NCBI GenBank assembly: GCA_026990035.1
Contig: JALSIM010000010.1
Coordinates: 26,948-90,947 of the forward strand
Direction of reading: 5' to 3'
Source: Alphaproteobacteria bacterium
Lineage (GTDB): Bacteria; Pseudomonadota; Alphaproteobacteria; Geminicoccales; Geminicoccaceae
DNA: 64,000 nucleotides
Position numbers and translations under genes: made by a program. This document shows positions 32,683 through 42,148 of this stretch, piece after piece (the first letter of the stretch is position 1; each line of letters opens with the position of its first letter). The notes beneath the pieces are model-generated. The model was not told the origin of the DNA, searched no databases, and worked only from the letters and a program-made list of their open reading frames with translations.

Positions 32683-34326
32683 CTACATGTTGACGTAATT
32701 GGGCCCGTCGCCGCCCTGAGGTGCGGTCCAGTCGATGTTCTGGGCGGGATCCTTGATGTCGCAGGTCTTGCAGTGGACGCAGTTGGCGAAGTTGATCTGC
32801 AACCGCCGGCCACCTTCCCCGTCCTCGACGAACTCGTAGACCTGGGCCGGGCAGTAGCGCTGTTCCGGCCCGTCGTATTCGGCCAGATTGAGCTTCACCG
32901 GAATCTCGGGATCCCGCAGCCGCAGATGACAGGGCTGGCTTTCCTCGTGGGCGGTATTGGAAAGATAGACCGAGGACAGCCGGTCGAAGGTGATCTTCCC
33001 GTCCGGCTTCGGATAGTCGATCTTCGGCCATTCCGCGGCCTTCCCGAGACTTCGGTGATCCTCGTGATGACCGAAGGTCCAAGGGGCCCGGCCGCGCAGC
33101 AGATAGGTGTCGAGGGCGGAGTAGGCGAGCCCGGGCAGGAGGCCGAAGCGGAAGGCCGGGCGGATGTTGCGCACCCGGTGGAGCTCCTCCCACAGCCAGC
33201 TCCGTCGCAGCCGCTCGGGATAGGCTTCGAGCACCGGCCGTTCGGCGCCCGCCACCAGCGCCTCGAAGGCCGCCTCCGCCGCCACCATTCCCGATTTCAT
33301 GGCGGTATGGGTGCCCTTGATCTTGGGGACGTTCAGGAAACCCGCGCAATCGCCGATCAGCGCCCCGCCCGGAAAGACCAGCCTGGGAATCGACTGGAAG
33401 CCTCCTTCCGACAGCGCCCGGGCACCGTAGCAGATGCGTCGCCCGCCCTCGAAAAGCGGCCGGATCGCGGGATGGGTCTTGAAGCGCTGGGTTTCCTCGA
33501 AGGGGGAGAGATGCGGATTCCGGTAGTCGAGCCCGACCACGAACCCGTAGGCCAGATAGTTCTCGCCCCAGTGGTAGAGGAACGATCCACCGTAGGTCCG
33601 CCGGTCGAGCGGCCAGCCGATGCTGTGGAGGATCTTGCCGCGCTCGTGCCGGGCCGGATCGATCTCCCACAATTCCTTGATGCCGATGCCGTAGGTTTGC
33701 GGCTGCACGCCTCCGCGCAGCCGGAAGCGTTCGAACAGCTTCTTGGTGAGATGCCCGCGGCAGCCCTCGGCGAACAGGGTGAGGCGGGCGCGGAGCTCCA
33801 TTCCCGACTCGAAATTCGGTCCCGGCTTTCCTTCCCGGTCGAGCCCCTTGTCGTCGGTGACGACGCCGGCGACCCGGCCGTCCTCGTCGAACAGCAGATC
33901 GGCGGCGGCGAACCCGGGATAGATCTCGACCTCCAGCGCTTCGGCCTGTTCGGCCAGCCATTTGCAGACCTTGCCGAGACTGACGATATAGTTGCCCCGG
34001 TTGTGCATCTGCGGCGGGGTGGGAAGGCGGAAGGCGCGCTTGGCGGTGAGATAGAGGAACAGGTCCTCCCGCGCCTCGGTCTCGAGGGGGGCGCCGCGTT
34101 CCTTCCAGTCGGGCAGCAGCTCGTCGAGCGCCCGGGGTTCGAGCACCGCGCCCGAAAGAATGTGGGCGCCCACCTCCGAGCCCTTCTCGAGCACGCAGAC
34201 CGAGAGATCGCGGCCGGCGGCGGAGGCGAGCTGTCGGAGGCGGATCGCCGCCGCCAGTCCGGCCGGACCGGCGCCGACCACGAGCACGTCCACCTCCATC
34301 GATTCCCGTTCGATCGCTTCCGCCAT
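32683..34326 (-). CDS. Electron-transfer flavoprotein-ubiquinone oxidoreductase
   Basis: A 547-residue membrane-associated flavoprotein passing electrons from ETF (acyl-CoA dehydrogenases) to ubiquinone. The FAD motif VVGAGPAGLAAAIRL is at about 15-29, the GCRGHLTKKLFERFRL and GDCAGFLNVPKIKGTHTAMKSG segments are family markers, and the C-terminal 4Fe-4S ligands are in NCVHCKTCDIKDPAQNIDW with an upstream Cys (RYCPAQVYEF). It is divergent from gyrA. Confidence 0.96.
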   Translation of the reverse strand: MAEAIERESMEVDVLVVGAGPAGLAAAIRLRQLASAAGRDLSVCVLEKGSEVGAHILSGAVLEPRALDELLPDWKERGAPLETEAREDLFLYLTAKRAFRLPTPPQMHNRGNYIVSLGKVCKWLAEQAEALEVEIYPGFAAADLLFDEDGRVAGVVTDDKGLDREGKPGPNFESGMELRARLTLFAEGCRGHLTKKLFERFRLRGGVQPQTYGIGIKELWEIDPARHERGKILHSIGWPLDRRTYGGSFLYHWGENYLAYGFVVGLDYRNPHLSPFEETQRFKTHPAIRPLFEGGRRICYGARALSEGGFQSIPRLVFPGGALIGDCAGFLNVPKIKGTHTAMKSGMVAAEAAFEALVAGAERPVLEAYPERLRRSWLWEELHRVRNIRPAFRFGLLPGLAYSALDTYLLRGRAPWTFGHHEDHRSLGKAAEWPKIDYPKPDGKITFDRLSSVYLSNTAHEESQPCHLRLRDPEIPVKLNLAEYDGPEQRYCPAQVYEFVEDGEGGRRLQINFANCVHCKTCDIKDPAQNIDWTAPQGGDGPNYVNM

Positions 34327-34510
34327 GCGGTCCTCCCCGGGTCGCTCTCCGTTTCCGCCACGGGCGCCGTACCATAGGCGTCCCGCAGCGCCAAGTCGCC
34401 AGCCCGGACGGCACCGACTTGCGCCTCTCCGCCACGCCGTCGCCGCTTCCGGACGGTTTTCGAAAACACCGTCCCGTCAAGGGCTTGATTTGATGCTGCG
34501 GCGCAGCAAC

Positions 34511-34539
34511 TTGTCACTCGACGGGCCTTCTGCTAGACC
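34511..34539 (+). promoter_or_regulatory. Probable gyrA promoter
   Basis: TTGTCA at 34511-34516 and TAGACC at 34534-34539 are 17 bases apart, about 60 bases before gyrA. A 15-base palindrome (TGCTGC-GGC-GCAGCA, 34494-34508) lies just upstream and could be a supercoil- or factor-sensitive element; no function is shown. Confidence 0.4.
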
Positions 34540-34602
34540 CGGGCCACCGGGCCCGCCACCGTCTCCACGGCCAGCTCCACAGCCGGGAAGTCTCGAGATT
34601 TG

Positions 34603-37326
34603 GTGATCACCGAAACGCCGCGACCGATCGAGTCCGTCTCCCTCGAGCAGGAGATGAAGCGCTCCTATCTCGATTACGCGATGAGCGTGATCGTCAGCCG
34701 GGCGCTGCCCGACGTGCGGGACGGGCTGAAACCGGTCCAGCGGCGGATTCTCTACGCCATGCGCGAGGGCGGCTACGACGTCGGCAAGCCCTACCGCAAG
34801 AGCGCGCGCATCGTCGGCGATGTCATGGGCAAGTACCATCCCCACGGCGACGCCGCCATCTACGACGCGATGGTGCGCATGGCCCAGCCCTTCTCGATGC
34901 GGCTGCCGCTCATCGACGGCCAGGGCAACTTCGGCTCCCTCGACGGCGATCCGCCGGCGGCGATGCGCTACACCGAGGCGCGGCTGGCACCGCCGGCGGC
35001 GGCCCTGCTCGACGACATCGACAAGGATACGGTCGATTTCCGTCCCAACTACGACGAGAGCGCCCGCGAACCGGAGGTGCTGCCGGCGCAGTTCCCGCAT
35101 CTGCTGGTCAACGGGGCCGGCGGCATCGCCGTCGGCATGGCGACCAACATCCCGCCCCACAATCTGGGCGAGCTGATCGACGCCTGCATCGCCCTGATCG
35201 AGGATCCCGAGCTCGATCTCGCCGAGCTCATGGAGCTCGTCCAGGGGCCCGACTTCCCGACCGGCGGCATCATCCTCGGCCGCGAGGGCATCCGGGCGGG
35301 CTACGCCACCGGGCGCGGCAGCATCGTCGTGCGCAGCCGCTGCACGGTGGAGGAGATCCGCAAGGACCGCCGGGCGATCGTCGTCAGCGAGATCCCCTAT
35401 CTCGTCAACAAGGCCCGGCTCGTCGAACGGATCGCCGAGGTGGCGCGCGAGAAGCGGGTGGAGGGGATCGCCGATCTGCGCGACGAATCCGATCGCCACG
35501 GCATGCGCATCGTCATCGAGCTCAGGCGCGACGCCGACGCCGAGGTGGTCCTCAACCAGCTTTATCGCTACACCCCCCTGCAATCGAGCTTCGGCATCAA
35601 CATGGTCGCCCTCCACCGCGGCCGGCCGATGCTGATGTCTCTCAAGGAGGTGCTGCAGGCCTTCCTCGAGTTCCGCGAGCAGGTGATCGGCCGGCGCACC
35701 GCCTTCGAGCTCCAGAAGGCCCGCGATCGTGCCCATCTGCTGGCCGGTCTCGCGGTCGCCGTGGCCAGCATCGACGAGGTGATCGCCCTCATCCGCGGCG
35801 CTCCGGATCCGCAGGCGGCGCGCCGCGAGCTGATGGCCCGCGCCTGGCCGGCGGGGGAAATCCTCGCCTTGCTGCGGCTGGTGGAAGAAGGCTTCGGTGA
35901 GGGCGAGGAGCGGCCCGTCTACCGGCTGTCGGAGAGGCAGGCCCAGGCGATTCTCGATCTCCGGCTCCAGCGGCTGACGGCTCTCGAACGCGACAAGATC
36001 CGCCGGGAGCTCGAGGAGATCGGCGCCCGGATCGCGGAGCTGCTCGAAATCCTGCGCTCGCGCTCGCGGCTGCTGGAGGTGATGAAGGAGGAGCTGCGCG
36101 CGATCCGCGAGCGTTTCGCCACGCCACGGCTCACCGAGATCGATACCGAGGCCGAGATCGACACCGACATCGAGGCGCTCATTCAGCGCGAGGACATGGT
36201 GGTGACGGTCACCCACCGGGGCTACATCAAGCGGGTGCCGCTCTCCACATACCGGGCCCAGCGCCGCGGCGGCAAGGGCCGGGCGGCGATGAAGACCCAC
36301 GAGGACGATTTCGTCACCGAGCTGTTCGTCGCCAGCACCCACACGCCGGTGCTGTTCTTCACCGATCTCGGCCGGGTCTACAAGCTCAAGGTCTACAAGC
36401 TGCCGCTCGGCGCCCCGCAGGCCCGGGGCAAGGCGATGGTCAACCTGTTCCCGGCGATGGCCCGCGAGGAAACGGTCACCGCGGTGCTGCCGCTGCCCGA
36501 GGAGGAGGAGCGGTGGGAAGGGATGAGCGTCATGTTCGCCACCGCCCGCGGCAAGGTGCGGCGCAACGAGCTGTCCGACTTCGTGCGGGTGCCGAAGAAC
36601 GGCAAGATCGCCATGGGCCTCGAAGAGGGTGACCGGCTGATCGGAGTCCAGGTCTGCGACGACGGCCACGACGTGCTGCTGGCGTCCTCGGGCGGCAAGG
36701 CCATCCGCTTTCCGGTGGCGAGTCTGCGGATCTTCCGTTCGCGGGCTTCCGAAGGGGTGCGCGGCATGGAGCTGCAGCCCGGCGACGAGGTGATCTCCAT
36801 GTCGATCCTCGACCATGTCGAGGCCGGCGCCGAGGAACGCGAGGAATACGTCCGCATCGCCGGCGCCAGGCGGCGTGCCAATGGCGACAATGGCGTCAAT
36901 GGCGAGGCCGAGATCCCGCCCTTCCAGGTGCTGACCCCCGAACGCTACGCCGAGCTCGAGGCGCGCGAGCAGTTCGTTCTCGCGGTCACGGTACGCGGCT
37001 ACGGCAAGCGCACCTCGGCTTACGAATACCGCATCACCAACCGCGGCGGGCAGGGCATCATCAACATCGAGACCTCCGAGCGCAACGGCCGGGTGGCGGC
37101 TACCTTCCCCGTCGAAGACCAGGATCATCTCATGCTGGTGACCGACGGCGGCAAGACCATCCGCATTCCGGTCCATCAGATCCGGATCGCCGGTCGCAAG
37201 ACCCAGGGGGTGCGTCTGTTCGACATCGATCCCGAGGAGCGGGTGGTTTCGGCGGCCCGGCTCGAGGAAGCCGAGGAAGCGGAGGAAGAGGGCAGCGGCG
37301 GCGGCAACGGGAGCGGCGGGAACTGA
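34603..37326 (+). CDS. gyrA: DNA gyrase subunit A
   Basis: A 907-residue type IIA topoisomerase subunit that introduces negative supercoils with Gyr[26 protein letters not shown] opens the breakage-reunion domain; the catalytic Tyr is in [10 protein letters not shown] near 123; the C-terminal beta-pinwheel contains the GyrA box QRRGGKG near 549. The quinolone region reads [11 protein letters not shown]: Ala occupies the position of E. coli Ser83, while Asp87 is kept. The start is GTG at 34603 or the adjacent TTG at 34600. A short insertion ([17 protein letters not shown]) near 760 is low complexity. Confidence 0.96.
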   Translation: MITETPRPIESVSLEQEMKRSYLDYAMSVIVSRALPDVRDGLKPVQRRILYAMREGGYDVGKPYRKSARIVGDVMGKYHPHGDAAIYDAMVRMAQPFSMRLPLIDGQGNFGSLDGDPPAAMRYTEARLAPPAAALLDDIDKDTVDFRPNYDESAREPEVLPAQFPHLLVNGAGGIAVGMATNIPPHNLGELIDACIALIEDPELDLAELMELVQGPDFPTGGIILGREGIRAGYATGRGSIVVRSRCTVEEIRKDRRAIVVSEIPYLVNKARLVERIAEVAREKRVEGIADLRDESDRHGMRIVIELRRDADAEVVLNQLYRYTPLQSSFGINMVALHRGRPMLMSLKEVLQAFLEFREQVIGRRTAFELQKARDRAHLLAGLAVAVASIDEVIALIRGAPDPQAARRELMARAWPAGEILALLRLVEEGFGEGEERPVYRLSERQAQAILDLRLQRLTALERDKIRRELEEIGARIAELLEILRSRSRLLEVMKEELRAIRERFATPRLTEIDTEAEIDTDIEALIQREDMVVTVTHRGYIKRVPLSTYRAQRRGGKGRAAMKTHEDDFVTELFVASTHTPVLFFTDLGRVYKLKVYKLPLGAPQARGKAMVNLFPAMAREETVTAVLPLPEEEERWEGMSVMFATARGKVRRNELSDFVRVPKNGKIAMGLEEGDRLIGVQVCDDGHDVLLASSGGKAIRFPVASLRIFRSRASEGVRGMELQPGDEVISMSILDHVEAGAEEREEYVRIAGARRRANGDNGVNGEAEIPPFQVLTPERYAELEAREQFVLAVTVRGYGKRTSAYEYRITNRGGQGIINIETSERNGRVAATFPVEDQDHLMLVTDGGKTIRIPVHQIRIAGRKTQGVRLFDIDPEERVVSAARLEEAEEAEEEGSGGGNGSGGN

Positions 37327-37352
37327 GCCTCCCGCAGGGTGGAGACCGAGCC

Positions 37353-37865
37353 ATGCGCAAGCGCGTCGGCGTCTATCCCGGTACCTTCGACCCCATCCAC
37401 AACGGGCATACCGACGTCATCCGCCGGGCCTCGATGCTGGTCGACCGGCTGATCGTGGCGGTGGCGGTCAACGCCGGCAAGAACCCGCTGTTCACCCTCG
37501 AGGAGAGGGTGCGCATGGTGCGCGCCGACATCGACGGGTTGCTCGCCGGCAACCAGGCCAACGGCGCCCGCCTCGAGGTGGCGCCCTTCGACACCCTGCT
37601 CGTGCGTTTCGCCACCCGCGAGGGGGCGGAGATGATCATCCGCGGCCTGCGGGCGGTCTCCGATTTCGAATACGAGTTCCAGATGGCCGCCAACAACAAG
37701 CGCATCTGCCCCAGGATCGAGACCGTCTTCCTGATGGCTTCGGAGACGGTGCAGTTCATTTCCTCGCGGTTCGTCAAGGAGATCCACGAGCTCGAGGGCG
37801 ACGTCTCGAGCTTCGTGTCGCCGACCGTCCTCGCCGAGCTCGACCGCAAGCGCGGGCGCCTCTGA
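37353..37865 (+). CDS. coaD: Phosphopantetheine adenylyltransferase
   Basis: A 170-residue nucleotidyltransferase for the fourth step of coenzyme A synthesis. The [14 protein letters not shown] motif (T/HxGH) is at about 10-23, and [16 protein letters not shown] and SSRFVKEI are family signatures near 92 and 131. It lies 26 bases after gyrA. Confidence 0.96.
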   Translation: MRKRVGVYPGTFDPIHNGHTDVIRRASMLVDRLIVAVAVNAGKNPLFTLEERVRMVRADIDGLLAGNQANGARLEVAPFDTLLVRFATREGAEMIIRGLRAVSDFEYEFQMAANNKRICPRIETVFLMASETVQFISSRFVKEIHELEGDVSSFVSPTVLAELDRKRGRL

Positions 37866-37872
37866 GCCGTCG

Positions 37873-38931
37873 ATGCGCGTCGATCTGTTCGATTTCGCGC
37901 TGCCCCCGGAACGCATCGCCCAGGCGCCGGCCCGTCCCCGTGACGCGGCCCGGCTGCTCCTGGTGCCGCGGGCCGGAGCCTTCGGCGAGGCGCGGGTGCG
38001 CGATCTGCCGCGGCTGCTCGCCCCCGGCGATCTGCTGGTGGTCAACGACACCCGCGTGCTGCCGGTACGCTTCACCGCCCGGCGTGGTGAGGCCCGGGTG
38101 GAGATCACCCTCCTGAAGGCCGAGGATCCGCGGCGCTGGACGGCGCTCGCCAAGGGGGCCCGCCGCCTGCGGCCGGGCGACCGGATCCGCCTCGCGGAAG
38201 GGCTGGAAGCGGAGGTGGAGGGAAGGGGCGAAGGCGGCGAAATTCGCCTGTGCTTCGATCTCGAAGGGCCCGCGCTCCTCGAGGCGATCCGCCGGCGCGG
38301 GAGCATGCCGCTGCCCCCCTACATCCGCCGCCCCGAGCCTTGCGACGTCGATCGTCTCGACTATCAGACCCCGTTCGCGGAACGGGAAGGCTCGATCGCC
38401 GCCCCCACCGCCGGGCTGCATTTCACGCCGGAGCTCGTGGCGGCCTTGGAGAAGGCGGGGATGACCTTCGCGAAGGTCACCCTGCATGTCGGCCTCGGCA
38501 CCTTCCAGCCGGTTCGGGTGGCCGATACGCGCGCGCACCGCATGCACGCCGAACGGTACGAGATCCCGGCGGCCACGGCCGCCGCCGTCGCCGGCACGCG
38601 CGAGCGCGGCGGCCGGATCGTCGCCGTCGGCACCACCGTCCTGCGCACCCTCGAAAGCGTCGCCGACGCGCAGGGCCGGATCGCTGCGGGCAGCGGCGAG
38701 ACCGACCTCTTCGTCACCCCGGGCCATCGCTTCCGGGTGGTGGACCGCCTCCTGACCAATTTCCATCTGCCGAAATCCACCCTGTTCATGCTGGTCTGCG
38801 CCTTCGCCGGCTACCGGCGCATGCGGGCGGCCTACGCCTTCGCCATCGAACGCGGGTTCCGCTTCTTCTCCTACGGCGATGCCTGTCTGCTCGACCGCCA
38901 GGACGGCAGCGACCTGCCGGAGGAACCGTGA
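37873..38931 (+). CDS. queA: S-adenosylmethionine:tRNA ribosyltransferase-isomerase
   Basis: A 352-residue QueA that adds the cyclopentene ring precursor to 7-aminomethyl-deazaguanine in tRNA during queuosine synthesis. [60 protein letters not shown]-like [11 protein letters not shown] and [14 protein letters not shown] are visible. It overlaps tgt by 4 bases (GTGA), so both queuosine enzymes are coupled. Confidence 0.97.
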   Translation: MRVDLFDFALPPERIAQAPARPRDAARLLLVPRAGAFGEARVRDLPRLLAPGDLLVVNDTRVLPVRFTARRGEARVEITLLKAEDPRRWTALAKGARRLRPGDRIRLAEGLEAEVEGRGEGGEIRLCFDLEGPALLEAIRRRGSMPLPPYIRRPEPCDVDRLDYQTPFAEREGSIAAPTAGLHFTPELVAALEKAGMTFAKVTLHVGLGTFQPVRVADTRAHRMHAERYEIPAATAAAVAGTRERGGRIVAVGTTVLRTLESVADAQGRIAAGSGETDLFVTPGHRFRVVDRLLTNFHLPKSTLFMLVCAFAGYRRMRAAYAFAIERGFRFFSYGDACLLDRQDGSDLPEEP

Positions 38932-40061
38932 GCGGCATCCGCTTCACCCTGCTGGCCCGCGATGGCGCGGCCCGCCGCGGCCGCATCGAGACCGCCCACG
39001 GCACCGTCGAGACGCCGGCCTTCATGCCGGTCGGCACCGCCGCCACCGTCAAGGCGCTGACCGTGGAGATGGTGCGGGCGACCGGTGCGGAGATCGTGCT
39101 CGGCAACACCTACCATCTGATGCTGCGGCCGGGGGCGGAGCGGATCGCCCGGCTCGGCGGCCTCCACCGTTTCATGAACTGGTCGGGGCCGATCCTCACC
39201 GACAGCGGCGGCTTCCAGGTGATGTCGCTGGCCTCCCTGCGCCGCCTCGAGGAGAGGGGAGTGATCTTCCGCTCCCATCTCGACGGCAGCCTGCACGAGC
39301 TCACCCCCGAGCGGGCGGTGGAAATCCAGCATCTCCTGGATGCCGACATCGCCATGCAGCTCGACGAATGTCTGAAGCTGCCGGCATCGCCCGCCGAGAT
39401 GGAGCGGGCGATGGAGCTTTCCCTGCGCTGGGCGGAACGCGCGAAGCGGGCCTTCGCACCGCGTCCGGGCTACGGGCTGTTCGGTATCGTCCAGGGGGGC
39501 ACCGATGCCGCCCTTCGCGCCCGCTCCGCCGCCGGCCTGCGGCAGATCGGCTTCGACGGCTACGCGGTGGGCGGGCTCGCCGTCGGCGAGCCGCAGCCGG
39601 TGATGTTCGAGGTGCTGGACGGGCTCTGTCCGGATCTGCCCGAGGATCGGCCGCGCTATCTGATGGGCGTGGGCAAGCCCACCGACATCCTCGGGGCGGT
39701 GGCCCGGGGCATCGACATGTTCGACTGCGTGCTGCCGACCCGTTCCGGGCGTACCGGCCAGGCCTTCACCCGTTTCGGCCCGGTCAACATGAGGAACGCC
39801 CGCCATCGCGACGATCCACGGCCGCTCGACGAGACCAGTGACTGCCCGGCGGCCCGCGACTATTCCCGGGCCTATCTGCATCACCTGGTGAAATCGGGGG
39901 AGATGCTGGGCGCCATCCTGCTGACCTGGAACAATGTCTGGTTCTACCAGGATCTCATGCGGCGGCTGCGGGAGGCGATCGCCGCGGGCCGGTTCGAGGA
40001 TTTCCGTGCCGCCTTCGCCGCCGATCAGGCGCGCGGCGATCTTCCGCCCTGGCGGGACTGA
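38928..40061 (+). CDS. tgt: tRNA-guanine transglycosylase with incomplete zinc site
   Basis: A 377-residue enzyme that exchanges G34 for preQ1 in GUN-anticodon tRNAs. The catalytic Asp is in [12 protein letters not shown] near 89, the nucleophile Asp in [15 protein letters not shown] near 265. The zinc site is unusual: bacterial enzymes carry a C-x-C-x2-C then His pattern, but here it reads S-x-C-x2-A (Ser at 39837-39839, Ala at 39852-39854) with the later His of YLHHL kept. The rest of the protein is intact, so it is probably expressed. The GTG start overlaps the queA stop. Confidence 0.94.
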   Translation: MSGIRFTLLARDGAARRGRIETAHGTVETPAFMPVGTAATVKALTVEMVRATGAEIVLGNTYHLMLRPGAERIARLGGLHRFMNWSGPILTDSGGFQVMSLASLRRLEERGVIFRSHLDGSLHELTPERAVEIQHLLDADIAMQLDECLKLPASPAEMERAMELSLRWAERAKRAFAPRPGYGLFGIVQGGTDAALRARSAAGLRQIGFDGYAVGGLAVGEPQPVMFEVLDGLCPDLPEDRPRYLMGVGKPTDILGAVARGIDMFDCVLPTRSGRTGQAFTRFGPVNMRNARHRDDPRPLDETSDCPAARDYSRAYLHHLVKSGEMLGAILLTWNNVWFYQDLMRRLREAIAAGRFEDFRAAFAADQARGDLPPWRD

Positions 40062-40104
40062 ACCTCGGGCGGTCGCGGAGCCGCGGGACGGTCGCGTTCC
40101 GGGC

Positions 40105-40133
40105 TTGACGGCATCGCGTTTGGGCACAAGATG
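40105..40133 (+). promoter_or_regulatory. Promoter of tRNA-Lys
   Basis: TTGACG at 40105-40110 and AAGATG at 40128-40133 with 17-base spacing, placing transcription start just before the tRNA at 40142. Confidence 0.6.
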
Positions 40134-40141
40134 CGGCCCGC

Positions 40142-40217
40142 GGGCGCCTAGCTCAATTGGTAGAGCAGCGGACTTTTAATCCGCGGGTTCAGGGTTCGAG
40201 TCCCTGGGCGCCTACCA
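40142..40217 (+). tRNA. tRNA-Lys (anticodon TTT)
   Basis: A 76-base cloverleaf with CCA encoded. The acceptor stem pairs GGGCGCC with GGCGCCT (one G-T), the anticodon stem GCGGA/TCCGC encloses the loop CTTTTAA with anticodon TTT at its centre, and the T arm is CAGGG-TTCGAGT-CCCTG. The integrase gene starts its stop codon 15 bases downstream, so this gene is the likely phage attachment target. Confidence 0.97.
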
Positions 40218-40232
40218 AATCAATGACTTAGC
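40180..40232. other. Probable attL region in the 3' half of tRNA-Lys
   Basis: The tRNA 3' half is intact and followed directly by the prophage integrase, the usual tRNA-integration layout. The exact core cannot be fixed because attR, which should repeat part of this stretch, is outside the window. Confidence 0.5.
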
Positions 40233-41327
40233 CTAGCGTTTCCGACGTTTCCGACCGCCGTTTCCGACATCCGTTCCGGCCCTGTTCTCGAGCTTCAGGA
40301 CCGCGGCCTCGGCCAGCCGGCGCGTGCGGGGCAGATAGGTGTCGATGATCCGCTGGCAGTAGTCGATGCGGTGGCCGGATATCGAGGCGATCTCGGGCAC
40401 CGTGCAGCCGGCCTCCGCCAGGCGGACGACGGCGGTCCGTCTCAGGTCCGAGAAGCGGACGCCATCGACACCGGCTTCGCGCATGATGCGTCGGACCGTG
40501 TGCCGGAAATGGTCGGCGTGCCAGGGGCGGCCACGTTCGTCGGCGACGATCACCGGACAGTGGCGCGACGCCTGTTCGAGCGCCAGCCTGAGGGGCCCGG
40601 CCGCCGGTATCTGCAGATACGTGCCGGTCTTTCCCTGCCGCACATGCAGGACCTCGCCGTCGTAGTCGCTCCATGTCATCCTAAGGACGTCGCCCACGCG
40701 CTGCGCGGTCCAGACGGCCAGCAGGTAGGCGAGGCGCACTGACGGTCGACCCATGCGGTCGCAAGCCTCCAGAAAGCGCCGCTCCTGGTCATGTGTCCAC
40801 ACTGCCTGCCTGGGACGTGTGCGCAGCTGCCGGAAGGCGCGGGCGGGGTTGTGGTCGCAGTAGCCCTCGCGAATTCCGAACGAGAACAGAAGGCGGAGCA
40901 CGCGGATCTGGTAGTTCGTCTGCCATGGCGTCGCGGCCCCGGCACGCTTGAGCGCCTGCACGACGCGAGGCGTGATGTCCGCGAGCCGTTCCTCTCCGAA
41001 GAGTTCGTCCAGTATCCCGAGGTGCCGGTCGTAATCCCGCCTGGTCCGCTCGGCGAGTTCGCGGAAGTCGTCGTGAGCCTTGTATAGCCCTATGAGCCAG
41101 CGCACGGTTCCCGGTCGGGGCGCTCCGAGGACGCCGCGTGCGACATCGATGCGGTACCGGTCGGCCTCGGCATTCAGCTCCTCGGCCTCGCGGACGGCGA
41201 TGGCGTAGTCGTCGGAGAGCCGACGGTCCCGGAAACCGAGGCGGCGGAGGGAGGGGCTGGGGCTCCAGTAATGGAGCCTCTTACCGCCCCGCCGCCCCTT
41301 GACGCTGAAGTGCCTTGGCCGCTTCAC
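40233..41327 (-). CDS. int: Phage tyrosine integrase
   Basis: A 364-residue site-specific recombinase. Residues about 75-160 resemble the SAM-like core-binding domain; the catalytic domain follows. Catalytic positions: R210 (TAQRVGDVLRMTW), K233 (RQGKTGTY), R296 in SDLRRT, H319 (ISGHRI) and Y331 (IDTYLPRT). The usual HxxR His is Ser293. It ends 15 bases from tRNA-Lys. Its start overlaps the small upstream gene by 47 bases, so the two are cotranscribed. Confidence 0.93.
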   Translation of the reverse strand: MKRPRHFSVKGRRGGKRLHYWSPSPSLRRLGFRDRRLSDDYAIAVREAEELNAEADRYRIDVARGVLGAPRPGTVRWLIGLYKAHDDFRELAERTRRDYDRHLGILDELFGEERLADITPRVVQALKRAGAATPWQTNYQIRVLRLLFSFGIREGYCDHNPARAFRQLRTRPRQAVWTHDQERRFLEACDRMGRPSVRLAYLLAVWTAQRVGDVLRMTWSDYDGEVLHVRQGKTGTYLQIPAAGPLRLALEQASRHCPVIVADERGRPWHADHFRHTVRRIMREAGVDGVRFSDLRRTAVVRLAEAGCTVPEIASISGHRIDYCQRIIDTYLPRTRRLAEAAVLKLENRAGTDVGNGGRKRRKR

Positions 41328-41553
41328 GCTCGATCCTCCCGACTATGGCCTCCTCGCGCGAGGATGCAGCGTCGGGGTTCCGGCCGTCGATCCATGCCTT
41401 GAGGCATGTTTCCGACCACCTCGGACCGTCCGGCAACTCGACGTCCGGGCGCGGGAAGAGGCCGAGCCGGCGGGCGCGCTGGAAGTCCCGCCAGCGACGG
41501 AAGCCGGCGAGGGCCGCGGCTTCGATCTCGGGCAGCAGGCGGGGAACGGTCAT
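41281..41553 (-). CDS. Small DNA-binding-type protein, excisionase candidate
   Basis: A 90-residue protein, MTVPRLLPEIEAAALAGFRR at its start, in the usual xis position: immediately upstream of and overlapping int. Residues 10-60 have the W-R-x-F-x-x-A-R-x-x-G-L-x-P segment and WIDGR seen in small winged-helix phage regulators. Excisionase function is inferred from position and size only. Its ATG overlaps the preceding stop as ATGA. Confidence 0.6.
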   Translation of the reverse strand: MTVPRLLPEIEAAALAGFRRWRDFQRARRLGLFPRPDVELPDGPRWSETCLKAWIDGRNPDAASSREEAIVGRIEREAAKALQRQGAAGR

Positions 41554-41861
41554 TCGACCTCCTCTTCCAGCCACTCGACGGCGGCGAGGATCTCCCGCTC
41601 GAACTGGTCGAACGCATCGAGAAGCGTGTCGAGGCTCCCCTGGATGCTGTTGTCGATGTCCTGCCACGGTATGGCGAGCCGCTCCAGCGTCGCCCGGGCG
41701 CTGTTGAGCGAGCGCCGGGTAACGGCGGCCAGCTTCTTCGGGGTCATCGGTCCGGCCATCGCCCGCTCGGCGCGCGTCACCCTCCGCGGGCGCCCGAACT
41801 GGCCCTGCGGGCGGGCGCCTTTCCTGGCGGGCTCGACGTCGGGAAAAAGCATACTGGTCAT
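41550..41861 (-). CDS. Hypothetical phage protein
   Basis: A 103-residue protein not recognised. A basic N-terminal third (ARKGARPQGQFGRPRRVTRAERAM) is followed by an amphipathic helical region (LNSARATLERLAIPWQDIDNSIQGSLDTLLDAFDQFERE) and an acidic end. It is the first gene of the short leftward unit ending in int and faces hicA across a 92-base regulatory gap. Confidence 0.6.
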   Translation of the reverse strand: MTSMLFPDVEPARKGARPQGQFGRPRRVTRAERAMAGPMTPKKLAAVTRRSLNSARATLERLAIPWQDIDNSIQGSLDTLLDAFDQFEREILAAVEWLEEEVE

Positions 41862-41900
41862 CGCGCATCACCATCATACACACAATATACACGTTCCCCA

Positions 41901-41935
41901 TTGACGGGGACGTTATAGTGTGTAGTATATACACA
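41901..41935 (+). promoter_or_regulatory. hicAB promoter with overlapping palindromic operator
   Basis: TTGACG at 41901-41906 and TAGTAT at 41923-41928 (16 bases apart) form a promoter for hicA. A palindrome TGTGTA-GTATA-TACACA (41919-41935) covers the -10 element, the expected place for an autorepressing HicB ribbon-helix-helix dimer. The same AT-rich gap must also hold the leftward xis-int promoter. Confidence 0.6.
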
Positions 41936-41953
41936 TCGAAGGGGCGGGAGGAG

Positions 41954-42145
41954 ATGGACAGCAGGACGGTCATCCGAAAACTCGAGGAAGCCGGCTGGAA
42001 GCTGGTACGCACACGCGGCAGCCATCACCACTTCCGGCATCCAGAGCGGCCCGGCGTCGTCACCGTCCCGCATCCGAGAAAGGATCTCCCGCCCGGGACG
42101 CTGCGCTCCATCGAGAGACAGAGTGGCGTGAAACTGAGGAGTTGA
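41954..42145 (+). CDS. hicA: HicA-family mRNA interferase toxin
   Basis: A 63-residue dsRBD-like RNase toxin: SRTVIRKLEEAGWKLVRTRG then the catalytic GSHHHF (His24) and a C-terminal HPRKDLPPGTLRSIERQSG. It cleaves mRNA during translation unless bound by HicB. The ATG at 41954, just behind GGAGG, is preferred over an in-frame ATG at 41918, which lies within the predicted promoter. The hicB start is 3 bases after its stop. Confidence 0.93.
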   Translation: MDSRTVIRKLEEAGWKLVRTRGSHHHFRHPERPGVVTVPHPRKDLPPGTLRSIERQSGVKLRS

Positions 42146-42148
42146 GCG

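Noticed and set aside
41281..42012. A longer version of the excisionase-like gene starting at 42012
   Set aside because: The N-terminal extension covers the hicA start and promoter and has shadow-like composition; the ATG at 41553 overlaps the preceding stop neatly.
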